Source of the DNA: Candidatus Methylophosphatis haderslevensis | Lineage (GTDB): Bacteria > Pseudomonadota > Gammaproteobacteria > Burkholderiales > Rhodocyclaceae | Direction of reading: 5' to 3' | NCBI GenBank assembly: GCA_016711925.1 | Contig: JADJSA010000001.1 | Coordinates: 558,001-622,000 of the forward strand | Length of the DNA: 64,000 nucleotides | Part shown: one piece after another, positions 16,187 through 24,327 of the stretch | How the letters are laid out: each line of letters starts with the position of its first letter | Numbering within the stretch: the first letter of the stretch is position 1 | The notes under the pieces: generated by a model | Told to the model about the DNA's origin: nothing | What the model saw: the letters and a program-made list of their open reading frames with translations, nothing else | Databases searched by the model: none | Made by a program: the position numbers and the translations under genes

Positions 16187-17007
16187 GTTTGTCTCCGTCG
16201 GTCGGGTTGGTGTTTTTGTAGCTGCGGCGCTGCATTCTGCCGCACCTGCTCGAACAGGCATACCGCCGCCGCCGCGGCGACGTTGAGCGACTCGGCCGCG
16301 CCGGGCATCGGGATGCGCACCTCGTGCGTGGCCAGCGCCGCCACCTGCGGCGAGAGCCCGGCGCCTTCGTTGCCGAACAGCCAGGCGAGCGGGCCGCGCA
16401 AGTCGCTGTCGAACAGGCTGTGCCCGGCATCGGGCCGGGTGGCCACGATCTGGCCGCGGTAGCCGGCGAGCAGCGAGCCGATCGCGGCATGCTCGTGGAT
16501 CGTCAGCGCGAGATGCGCGCCCATGCCGGCGCGCAGCACCCTGGGCGACCACGCCTGCGCGCAGCCTTCGCCGAGCAGCACTTCGCGCACGCCCGCGGCC
16601 GCCGCGGTGCGCAGCAGGGTGCCGAGATTGCCGGCGTCCTGTACCGCGTCGAGCACGATGCAGTTGCCGCCCGCAAGCCGCGCGGCCGGGGCGGGCGGAA
16701 TATCGATGCGCGCGAGGACGCCGCTCGGCGTGTCAACCGGGCTCGCCCTGGCGAACAGCGCATCGCTCAGGACGATGACATCGGCGCCTTCGCCATGGCG
16801 GCACATCAATGCCGCGATCTCCGGCTGCGCGCTGCCCGACTCGCTGACGATCAGTTGCACGGGGCGCAGCCCGCGCGCGAGCCAGGCGTCGACCAGATGC
16901 ACGCCGTCGAGCAGCGTCTGCCCGAGCCTGCGCCGCTCGCGCGCCGAACCCGCCAGTTCGCGCAGCAGCTTGAAGCCCGGGTTGTCTGCGGAGCGGATGT
17001 GCTTCAT
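16183..17007 (-). CDS. TrmH/SpoU-family RNA 2'-O-methyltransferase
   Basis: A 274-residue SPOUT enzyme that methylates ribose in rRNA or tRNA using S-adenosylmethionine. The N-terminal substrate-binding domain (NPGFKLLRELAGSARERRR) precedes the knotted catalytic domain with the three SpoU motifs: VLDAVQDAGNLGTLLRTAAA, LFGNEGAGLSP and IPMPGAAESLNVAAAAAVC. It is closest in layout to RlmB/TsnR-like proteins, but the target nucleotide cannot be assigned. Confidence 0.9.
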   Translation of the reverse strand: MKHIRSADNPGFKLLRELAGSARERRRLGQTLLDGVHLVDAWLARGLRPVQLIVSESGSAQPEIAALMCRHGEGADVIVLSDALFARASPVDTPSGVLARIDIPPAPAARLAGGNCIVLDAVQDAGNLGTLLRTAAAAGVREVLLGEGCAQAWSPRVLRAGMGAHLALTIHEHAAIGSLLAGYRGQIVATRPDAGHSLFDSDLRGPLAWLFGNEGAGLSPQVAALATHEVRIPMPGAAESLNVAAAAAVCLFEQVRQNAAPQLQKHQPDRRRQT

Positions 17008-17020
17008 GGTGGGCCAGCGC

Positions 17021-18835
17021 TCAGCCGCCGAGCCAGGCCTTGCGCAGCTTCAGCGCGGCCTGGCGCGGGCGCGCGGCGATGCGCAGCCTGGCGACATCGC
17101 GCGGCGCATCGGCCAGCGTCACCTCGAAGCGCATCAACTCGTCGCACCGGAAGGCGTGCACCGCCACCGTGTCGCCGCCGCGATGGCGGCCGAGCAGCTT
17201 GTCGAGGTTGTCGCGCGTGACGCGCAGGCCCTCGATCGCGCACAGCACGTCGTGCGCGGAAAGGCCCGCCGCCTGCGCCGGGCCGCCGTCATGGACGTTG
17301 GCGAGCTTGAGGTCGGCGCCGTCGGCCGCGGTGCGCACGCCGAGCCACGGCGTGCTGCCCGCGCTCTCCCACGCCAGTTCGATGCCGGCAGCGGCCAGCA
17401 GCGGCTTGAGCGGCAGCTCGCCGGTGCCATGCACCCAGGCGGCGAACAGGGGCCTGAGCCTGAGGCCGGAGATTTCCTCGGCCAGGCGCGGGATATCGCC
17501 CTTCTCCACGCCGCGGCCAGTGGCGCCATGGCGCCTCCACAGTTCGCGCATCAGGTCGTCGAGGCTGACGCGGCCATCGCTGCGGCTGCGCAGCGTGAGG
17601 TCGAGCGCCAGCGCGATCAGCGAGCCCTTGGCGTAATAGCTGACCAGCGCGTTGGGGCTGTTCTCGTCCTGGCGGTAATACTTGATCCAGGCGTCGAACG
17701 AGGATTCGGCCACGCTCTGCTTGAGCCGTCCGCTGCCGCGGCGCACCGTGGCGATCGTCTTGCCGAGCAGTTCGAGGTAGGCCTCGCGCGTGATCGCGCC
17801 GCTTTTCACCAGCGCGATGTCGTCGTAATACGAGGTGAAGCCCTCGAAAGCCCACAACAGCGTGGTGTAGTTCTCGCGCGCCAGATCGCAGGGCTGGAAC
17901 ACCGCCGGCCGGATGCGCTTGACGTTCCAGCAGTGAAAGTACTCGTGCGAGCACAGTCCGAGAAGGCCGAGGTAGGCGTCCGTCATCTTGTCCATTGGCG
18001 CCGCCGGCAGGTCGTTGCGCGAACACAGCAGCGCGGTCGAGCAACGATGTTCGAGGCCGCCGTAGCCCTCGCCCACCGCGGTGACCAGGAACAGGAAGCG
18101 CCGGAACGGCGGCTTGCCGCGCGGGCCGTGGAACAGGCGGATCTGCCAGGCGCAGATGCGCTCGAGGTCGGCCACCAGCCGCGCGGTGTCGCAATCATGC
18201 CGGCCGCTGATCGCCACCTCGTGCGGCACGCCGCCGGCCTTGAAACTCGCCAGCGTAAAGCGGCCCATCTCGACCGGGTGGTCGATCAACTCGTCGTAGT
18301 TCGCCGCGCGATAGAGGCCGAAGCCCCACGGCGGCGCCGCGTCCCGTTCGCCCTGCGCGCGCGCCAGCGTGGTCGCCACGCGCCAGTCGCGGTACGCGCC
18401 ACCGGCCGGCGGGCGGATGTCGACCAGGCATGGCGCATCCTCGCGCCCTTCGACGCGCAGAAAGACGCTGGTGCCGTTGAAAAAGCCGTGCGTCGCATCG
18501 AGATGCGCGCCGCGCACCGAAAGATCCCACGCATACACCTCGCAGGTCAGGCTGAGCCGCCGCGCGCGCGCCGGCAGCGGGCCGGCCTGCCAGGTGTGCT
18601 TGTCGAGCTTGCGCAGCGCCACCGGCGTGGCACCGGCCTTGGCGGCGATGCGCACGATGTTGCGCGCGAACTCGCGGATCATGTAGCTGCCGGGTATCCA
18701 CGCCGGCAGCATGAAGCGCTGCCCGGCCGGATCGGGCGCGTCGACCGTCAGCGTGACCTCGAACAGGTGCGCGGCCGGATTGGCCGGGGTGATCACGTAG
18801 CGGATCGGCCTGCGATCGGGCGCAGCGGATGCCAT
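17021..18835 (-). CDS. M61-family metallopeptidase with C-terminal PDZ domain
   Basis: 604 residues, normal for bacterial M61 glycyl-aminopeptidase-like proteins. The zinc motif is in CSHEYFHCWNVKRIRP and the helper region in LWAFEGFTSYYDD. A C-terminal PDZ domain reads LGVRTAADGADLKLANVHDG and AGLSAHDVLCAIEGLRV. ATG 18835 follows a GAGGAAATC ribosome site. The gene is followed 13 bp later by the RNA methyltransferase, suggesting one operon. No signal peptide is evident, so it is probably cytoplasmic. Confidence 0.9.
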   Translation of the reverse strand: MASAAPDRRPIRYVITPANPAAHLFEVTLTVDAPDPAGQRFMLPAWIPGSYMIREFARNIVRIAAKAGATPVALRKLDKHTWQAGPLPARARRLSLTCEVYAWDLSVRGAHLDATHGFFNGTSVFLRVEGREDAPCLVDIRPPAGGAYRDWRVATTLARAQGERDAAPPWGFGLYRAANYDELIDHPVEMGRFTLASFKAGGVPHEVAISGRHDCDTARLVADLERICAWQIRLFHGPRGKPPFRRFLFLVTAVGEGYGGLEHRCSTALLCSRNDLPAAPMDKMTDAYLGLLGLCSHEYFHCWNVKRIRPAVFQPCDLARENYTTLLWAFEGFTSYYDDIALVKSGAITREAYLELLGKTIATVRRGSGRLKQSVAESSFDAWIKYYRQDENSPNALVSYYAKGSLIALALDLTLRSRSDGRVSLDDLMRELWRRHGATGRGVEKGDIPRLAEEISGLRLRPLFAAWVHGTGELPLKPLLAAAGIELAWESAGSTPWLGVRTAADGADLKLANVHDGGPAQAAGLSAHDVLCAIEGLRVTRDNLDKLLGRHRGGDTVAVHAFRCDELMRFEVTLADAPRDVARLRIAARPRQAALKLRKAWLGG

Positions 18836-18930
18836 GGTGGATTTCCTCGATTCGTGGCTGGCGATTCTATCGAAATTCGCGCAATTGCCTGCCGGCAGGC
18901 GAGACAGGCGCCCGGCCACCCGCCGCTTCC

Positions 18931-18975
18931 GCTCCCTCCCGCTGCCAGGGGAGGGTCGGGGTGGGGGTTCGCCGT
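18931..18975. repeat. REP-like palindromic repeat
   Basis: CCCTCCCGCTGCCAGGGGAG forms a short hairpin and is followed by the GGTCGGGGTGGGGGTTCGC tail. It lies between the M61 and M48 genes. Related units occur at 14961 and inside dnaE2. Confidence 0.7.
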
Positions 18976-18999
18976 TCGCGGCCGCGCGGCCGGCGTGGA

Positions 19000-20889
19000 T
19001 CAGGCGCCGGCGTCCGCGTCGAGCGGCGGCAGCGGCACGTCGAGCGTGGCGCACAGCGCCCGCAGCATCAGGTTCTCGCGCGCCGTCACCATGCCGTCAT
19101 GGGTGATTGCGGCAACCGCGGCGCGGATCAGCAGCGGCTTGTCCATCGGCGTCAGGAACAGCAGGCGTTCGAGCGCGGCGCGCACCTGCGCCGGGCCGAC
19201 CGCATCGGCCGCCAGCAGCGCCAGTTGCGGGCAGCGCGCGCCGAGTTGGCCGCGCGCCTGCCCGAAGGCCAGCGGCGTCTGCTTCTGCGCCGCGTGCGCC
19301 AGGGCGGAGAGCACGACACTCGCCGCATCGGCCAGTTGCGGCAGCGCCTGCAGCAGCCGCGCGCGCTGCGCGGTGACGCGCTGGGTCAGCCGGTATTCGA
19401 TCAGGACGTACAGCAGCAACTCGGGCAGCGACAGCGTGTTGTCTACCAGCACCAGGCGGCGCATGCGGTCGAGAAACTGCGTGCGGGCGGCTGCCTCGAG
19501 CGTGCGCAGCGCGGGCACGGCGAGGTCGGCAAGCTCGAACTGGCGCGCTTCGCCGAGCGCCTCGATCGGTGCGATCAGGTCGGTCAGCCGCCGGAAATCC
19601 GCCGGCGTGAGTTCGCGCTCCAGGAACCGAAGCTGGCGTTCGCGCTGCGCCGGTTCGAGCAGCAGCAGGCAGATCGCCACCACGAGCTGCGCGCCGCATG
19701 CCTCGCGCAGTGCCTCGGTGATGCGGCTGTCGAGGCCGTCGCGAAAATCGCGCGCCTGCTCCATCTGGCGGGCCGTCACGCGGGCGACGGCGGCGATCAC
19801 GCTGTCGGGCGCAAGGCGCGATTTCCCTCTGCGCGGCCTGGCGGGCACAAAGCCTGCCGCCGCATCGAGCGCGGCGATCTCCTCGGCGCCTGGTGGCGGC
19901 GGCGCGGTGGCGATGATGTCCATCTGGTGTCCGTAGATGCGCCGCACGCGCTCGTCCAGCGGCGGATGGGTGGCTAACCAGCCGTCGACGAGTTGCCTCA
20001 CCGCGGCGCCAAAGCACAGGTACGACAGCGTCTCGCCGTTCGGGTGACCGATCAGCGTGCCTTCGTCCCAGCCGCCGATGCGCCGCAGCGCGCCGCCGAT
20101 GCCATCCGGGTTGCGCGTGTATTGCACTGCCGAGGCGTCGGCGAGGAATTCGCGCTGGCGCGACACCGCAGCCTGGATCATCCGGCCGAGCAGCACGCCG
20201 AGGTAGCCGACCGCGCACAGCGCGCCGCCGACCAGCAGCGCCGCCACCAGGGCACGGATGTCGTCAGCCTTTAAACCGAGCCGGATCAGCAGCCGGCCCG
20301 CGACGAAAATGCCGAGCAGGCCCGACAGCCAGCCGAGCAGCCGGATGTTGAGCCGCATGTCGCCGTGCAGGATGTGGCTGAACTCGTGCGCGATCACGCC
20401 CTGCAACTGGTCGCGCGTGAGCTGCGTCAGCGTGCCGCGATTGACGGCGACGATCGCCTCGTTCGGGCTGTAGCCGGCGGCAAAGGCGTTGATGCCCTGC
20501 TCCCTGTCGAGCACGTAGACGCGCGGCACGGTCAGGCCGGAGGCGATCGCCATTTCCTCGACGATGTTGAGCAGGCGCCGTTCGTGGAAATCGCGCGTGC
20601 CGGGCTCGATCGCGCGCGCGCCGACCATCTTCGCCACCGCCTCGCCGCCCTTGGCGAGCCGCACGATGCGGATCAGCGCGCCGATGCCGACGACCAGCAG
20701 CACCCCGACCGCCGAGCCGACATGAAAGCCGGGCGCCAGCGCGGATATCGGCGCGTGAAACCCCAGATGCAAGGTCAGCGTGAGCACTGCGTCGACCGCG
20801 ACGACGATCACCAGCACCGCCAGCACGAACCACAACACCAGCCAGCGCGAGGTTCGGCGCGCCTTGTCCTGCTCGGCGAAAAAGTCCAT
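19000..20889 (-). CDS. M48-family (HtpX-like) membrane metalloprotease
   Basis: 629 residues. Two N-terminal membrane segments (LVLWFVLAVLVIVVAVDAVL and VGVLLVVGIGALI) precede the protease, whose zinc site is VIAHEFSHILHGD with the third ligand in REFLADASAV; two more membrane helices lie between these. The roughly 300-residue C-terminal extension is helical and of unknown role. ATG 20889 begins MDFFAEQDKARR. It follows lemA, and LemA with an M48 protease is a recurrent pair in envelope maintenance. Confidence 0.9.
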   Translation of the reverse strand: MDFFAEQDKARRTSRWLVLWFVLAVLVIVVAVDAVLTLTLHLGFHAPISALAPGFHVGSAVGVLLVVGIGALIRIVRLAKGGEAVAKMVGARAIEPGTRDFHERRLLNIVEEMAIASGLTVPRVYVLDREQGINAFAAGYSPNEAIVAVNRGTLTQLTRDQLQGVIAHEFSHILHGDMRLNIRLLGWLSGLLGIFVAGRLLIRLGLKADDIRALVAALLVGGALCAVGYLGVLLGRMIQAAVSRQREFLADASAVQYTRNPDGIGGALRRIGGWDEGTLIGHPNGETLSYLCFGAAVRQLVDGWLATHPPLDERVRRIYGHQMDIIATAPPPPGAEEIAALDAAAGFVPARPRRGKSRLAPDSVIAAVARVTARQMEQARDFRDGLDSRITEALREACGAQLVVAICLLLLEPAQRERQLRFLERELTPADFRRLTDLIAPIEALGEARQFELADLAVPALRTLEAAARTQFLDRMRRLVLVDNTLSLPELLLYVLIEYRLTQRVTAQRARLLQALPQLADAASVVLSALAHAAQKQTPLAFGQARGQLGARCPQLALLAADAVGPAQVRAALERLLFLTPMDKPLLIRAAVAAITHDGMVTARENLMLRALCATLDVPLPPLDADAGA

Positions 20890-20890
20890 T

Positions 20891-21002
20891 GGGTGAGGCG
20901 CGAGGGGTAAGGGGTGAGGAGTAAGGCCGGAGGATCGAGGCGCGAGCGGTATCTGGGCACGAGGGTTCTCTCCCCTCACGCCTCACCCTTCACGCCTCAC
21001 TC
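20891..21002. repeat. GTGAGG-type imperfect inverted repeat
   Basis: The left arm GGGTGAGGCGCGAGGGGTAA (from 20890) and the right arm ending CCTCACCCTTCACGCCTCAC are imperfect inverse copies built from short GTGAGGCG-like units. The pair fills most of the gap between lemA and the M48 gene. Confidence 0.6.
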
Positions 21003-21025
21003 TTGCCCGCCACCTCTCGCCGCAG

Positions 21026-21496
21026 TCAAAACTTGACTGCCACCGCCTTGCGCTCGGCCTCGGATTCGGTGGCCGTAAGCAGTTCGGCGTGCGCGAAGCC
21101 GAACGCGCCGGCGATCAGGTTGCCGGGAAACTTCTCGATTTCGGTGTTGTAGTCGGTGACCGCGTCGTTGAAGGCCTGGCGCGCGAAGGCGACCTTGTTC
21201 TCGGTGCTGGTCAGTTCCTCCGAGAGCTGCATCATGTTCTGGTTGGCCTTGAGGTCGGGATACGACTCGGACAGCGCGAACAGCTTGCCCAGCCCGCCGG
21301 CGAGCGTGGACTCGGCGGCCATCAGGTCGCGCATGGCGCCGGCATCGGCCGGATTGGCCGCCGCCTTGTCCGATGCGGTCAGCGCCTTGTTGCGCGCGAC
21401 GATCACCGCTTCGAGCGTATCGCGCTCGTGCGCCATGTAGCCCTTGGCGGTTTCCACCAGGTTGGGAATCAGGTCATAGCGACGCTTGAGTTGCAC
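21026..21496 (-). CDS. lemA: LemA-family protein, 5' end uncertain
   Basis: 156 residues from a GTG at 21496, covering the alpha-helical LemA domain (QLKRRYDLIPNLVETAKGYM, FPGNLIAGAFGF). Family members usually have an N-terminal membrane helix before this. That helix is encoded upstream (VVIAFIIWLISLYNGLIDLR) in the same frame, but no ATG, GTG or TTG precedes it. A strong AGGAGG lies at 21620-21625, followed by ACG in another frame at 21615. The true start may be lost by mutation or hidden by a one-base error. It probably forms an operon with the M48 protease gene. Confidence 0.8.
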   Translation of the reverse strand: MQLKRRYDLIPNLVETAKGYMAHERDTLEAVIVARNKALTASDKAAANPADAGAMRDLMAAESTLAGGLGKLFALSESYPDLKANQNMMQLSEELTSTENKVAFARQAFNDAVTDYNTEIEKFPGNLIAGAFGFAHAELLTATESEAERKAVAVKF

Positions 21497-21615
21497 GTCG
21501 ATCTGCGAGAACGCGTTCTTGAAGCGGTTGCGCAGGTCGATCAGCCCGTTGTAGAGCGAGATCAGCCAGATGATGAACGCAATGACGACTGCCAGAAAAC
21601 CAGGAACCCGACCGT

Positions 21616-22183
21616 GTCTCCTCCTAGTATTTGTTGTTGTTCGCTGGGCGCCGCGGCGGTCTGCGGTTCCCGGTGCGCGCTCTGCCGGCGCGCATCCGGT
21701 AGCTACGGTACTGTATCCACTTCAATTGGTAAACCGTGGCGGACACGGTGCCCGACAATTGTCTGCGCGCGCCTCGGGCGAATCGGCGCGGCACGGTGTT
21801 CCGCCCGAAGATCCTGACAATTGTTGTCAGAGATCGTTTATCCATGCGGGTTCCGGCATTGGCTACTGACATTCTTGCGAAACCGATAGCGGCTATCGGC
21901 AGCCGCTGCCCGGCAAGCCGACACGCCCGGCCGCTCTCGGGCGGCTTCGCTTCGAGCGAACTCACGCTGCGCTGCCCTGGTTTCAACTGTCGGCTGCCGT
22001 TTGCCTGCGCGCCGACACGCGGCGCTCTGCTCCATTACCGGGACCGACGCACTGCGACGCGGACCGGCAGGCGAGGCCGCTTCCCGCGATCGAGGTTTGC
22101 GCCACCAGTTTCTGCCGCTTGCGCGAACGGAATACCCGCCCAGCCGTGCTGCAACTACAGCCGGCAGCCGCCCGCTTCGACCC
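21616..22183. other. Intergenic region with two GACAATTG palindromes
   Basis: About 570 bp between lemA and the antiporter stop, with no convincing gene on either strand. It should hold the lemA promoter. GACAATTGTC (21754-21763) and CTGACAATTGTTGTCAG (21814-21830) are palindromic and share a core, 60 bp apart, which suggests binding sites for one regulator. Confidence 0.55.
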
Positions 22184-23515
22184 CTACCGCGACGCGACGG
22201 CGGCCGCTGGCGCCGCCGAATGCGACGAGTCGGCCTTGTGCGGCGGGTGCGGCTGCCAGCCGAGGATGGCAAGCAGCGCGAAGAATCCGGTAACGTAAGC
22301 CACCGCAACCGGCCAGCCGTGGCGCAGACAGCGGCCGACCGAGCGCGCCTCGGGGTACATGTTCGACAGCGCGACCCCGGCGCTGGAACCGAACCAGACC
22401 ATCGAGCCGCCGAAGCCCACCGCATAGGCGAGAAAGCCCCAATCGTAGCCGCCTTGCTTGATCGCCAGCGCGGTCAGCGGGATGTTGTCGAACACCGCCG
22501 AGACGAAGCCGAGGCCCAGTGCCGTGGGCCAGGACGCGCGCGGCAATTCCTCGACCGGCATCATCGACGCGCAGGTCACCAGCGAGAGCAGGAAGATCGA
22601 ACCCTTGAAGGTCTCGGGCATTACCTCCCAGTCGGGCCGGCGGACCCCCACCGACACCACGATCGCAACCCAGACCGCCACGCCGATGAATGGAAAGCTG
22701 TTGGCAATTTCCGGCAGCTTCAGATTGATGAATACGTTGGTGGCAATGGCGGCGACCAGGATAAGCACAACGATCCCGAGGCGCGGCCAATCGACGCGGG
22801 TATGGGCATGCGCGCCCTTGAGTATCGGCGAGTAGCGCTGCTGCTGGATCGAGGCCGGAATGCCGAAGATCACCAGCGCAACCAGCGATCCGGCATAGGC
22901 ATGGAAGACATCCGCCGGGCTGACACCGTCGATCCACATCATCGTGGTTGTCGTGTCGCCGACCACGCTGCCCGCGCCGCCCGCGTTCGATGCGCCGACT
23001 ATCGCCGCCAGGTAGCCCACATGCACCTTGGCGCGGAACAGCTGGTGGGCCATCGCGCCGCCGATCAGCGCCGCGGCGATGTTGTCGAGAAAGCTCGACA
23101 ACACGAACACGATGACCAGCATGAGGAACGCGCCCTTCCAGTCGTCGGGCAGGATCTTGGGCAGGATCACCGGCACTCGGCTCTTCTCGAAATGTCGCGA
23201 CAGCAACGCAAAGCCCATCAACAGGCAAAACAGGTTGGCCAGGGTCACCCACTCGTGACCGCCATGCGCGATCAGTCCCTCCAGTCCCTCGCCGTGCTTG
23301 AAGCCGGCAAACAGCAGCTTGTAGCCGGTGACCGCGAGCAGCCCGGTCAAGGCCACCTGCAGCGTGCGCCCGTGCAGCACGGCCACGCCTAGCAGCGTCA
23401 ACCCGAAAAGAATGAAATCGAACGGGATTCCGGCAACCGCAAATCCTTCCCCCGCGTACACCGAACCTGGCAACGCGGCGGACAAAACGGATACGACACG
23501 ATATCGGCGACACAT
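22184..23515 (-). CDS. NhaD/ArsB-type ion transporter (sodium:proton antiporter-like)
   Basis: 443 residues with about eleven membrane segments and a cleavable-looking or first membrane segment at the N-terminus. Two conserved half-helix motifs, SSFLDNIAAALIGG and SAVFDNIPLTALAI, are the duplicated ion-site sequences of the NhaD branch of the ion transporter superfamily. GASNAGGAGSVVGDTTTTMM is also typical of that branch. It probably exchanges Na+ for protons across the inner membrane, but other anions or cations are possible. ATG 23515 has GGGGAG 9 bp upstream. Confidence 0.85.
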   Translation of the reverse strand: MCRRYRVVSVLSAALPGSVYAGEGFAVAGIPFDFILFGLTLLGVAVLHGRTLQVALTGLLAVTGYKLLFAGFKHGEGLEGLIAHGGHEWVTLANLFCLLMGFALLSRHFEKSRVPVILPKILPDDWKGAFLMLVIVFVLSSFLDNIAAALIGGAMAHQLFRAKVHVGYLAAIVGASNAGGAGSVVGDTTTTMMWIDGVSPADVFHAYAGSLVALVIFGIPASIQQQRYSPILKGAHAHTRVDWPRLGIVVLILVAAIATNVFINLKLPEIANSFPFIGVAVWVAIVVSVGVRRPDWEVMPETFKGSIFLLSLVTCASMMPVEELPRASWPTALGLGFVSAVFDNIPLTALAIKQGGYDWGFLAYAVGFGGSMVWFGSSAGVALSNMYPEARSVGRCLRHGWPVAVAYVTGFFALLAILGWQPHPPHKADSSHSAAPAAAVASR

Positions 23516-23839
23516 GCGATCAGGCTCCCCGGGAAATGATCAAGCAATCGGCGGCGGAATCGAGGGCGCAGCCGCGGCCACCCTCTCCCCGGGCCGGCCG
23601 GGCGCTGCAGGTCCGGCTCGGCGTCACGGCTACCCCGCAGCCCGCGGATTCGAACAGCCTTCCGGCCGTACAGCCGATCCGCGGACGGATGAATTCGGTC
23701 AGGCAGGTAACAAAAAAAGCCGGTGCCCATCGTCGGTACGCTCGGCATGGCGACCGCTGAGCGAGTCACTTTCGAGACCGGGCCTGCCCGCACGCGGGCC
23801 GACCCGGCCGACGGTGCGGGCGGACGGCAGGCGCTATGG

Positions 23840-24200
23840 TAAGCGGCATTCGGCTTTTCGCGCAGGAAATCGCGCAATGCGGGCTTTTTCGGTCGACGAA
23901 CGGCCGCTCGATGACCCATGCCGATGTGCTCGTGCCGCAACCGGCTCGGCGCCGCTGGCAAGGCTGTCACCGACCCTGCCCGCGCTTCACCGGCACCTGG
24001 CCTTTGCGTGCACGCCCTACCCGGTTGGCAAGCGTCTCTGGCGACATCTCCGGCACACTGCGAGCACCGTCCACCAACTGCCTGAGCGCCGCCGCGCGAA
24101 ACCCGGGCGCGGTTTTCCGCTCCGATCCCGTCTTCATTTGCAGCCTCCACAAGGTCAAATCGCCCTGCCTCGTGGCGTCCGTCTTTCGCGGACCGGATCA
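23840..24200 (-). mobile_element. IS3-family relic: left end plus decayed orfA
   Basis: Reading from 24200 leftward, TGATCCGGTCCGCGAAAGAC corresponds to the left end of the intact IS3 copies. It is followed by an orfA remnant with MKTGSERKTAPGFRAAALRQ (24138 onward) matching MKTGSDRKYTPEFRAAAVKQ. Similarity fades near the end of orfA; orfB and the right end are absent. Divergence shows an older insertion than the two cas-locus copies. Confidence 0.8.
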
Positions 24201-24288
24201 CTTTCGCCGCGCACCGGATTCGATCGCCTGGCAACCGGTTTTGCGTCGCCAGAGCAGCGCCCGATCCGGCCGGCGTTGACCCGGAGTA

Positions 24289-24304
24289 CTGATTGTTTGT
24301 ACAG
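24289..24304. promoter_or_regulatory. LexA (SOS) box of dnaE2
   Basis: CTGATTGTTTGTACAG fits CTG-N10-CAG, the LexA operator pattern, 23 bp before the dnaE2 ATG. DnaE2 genes are commonly SOS-induced, which supports the call. Confidence 0.72.
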
Positions 24305-24327
24305 TCTCCGGTTCGAGCGACCCTGCC

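Larger units (their letters stand above)
23516..24327. other. Intergenic region between antiporter and dnaE2
   Basis: About 810 bp without an intact gene. It contains the antiporter leader (GC-rich, no riboswitch recognised), a decayed IS3 relic at about 23840-24200 and the dnaE2 promoter with an SOS box. Confidence 0.6.

Noticed and set aside
16523..19936. Very long open frame (1,137 codons) on the plus strand
   Set aside because: It is antisense to the RNA methyltransferase, M61 and M48 genes, which have clear catalytic motifs; its composition is Arg/Ala/Gly-rich without family features, as expected for a shadow frame in high-GC DNA.
23700..23760. Terminator suggested by a T run on the minus strand
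   Set aside because: The T7 run has no convincing stem directly before it.
23516..23840. Ion-sensing riboswitch before the antiporter
   Set aside because: The leader is GC-rich and can fold, but I could not match it to any known riboswitch consensus.
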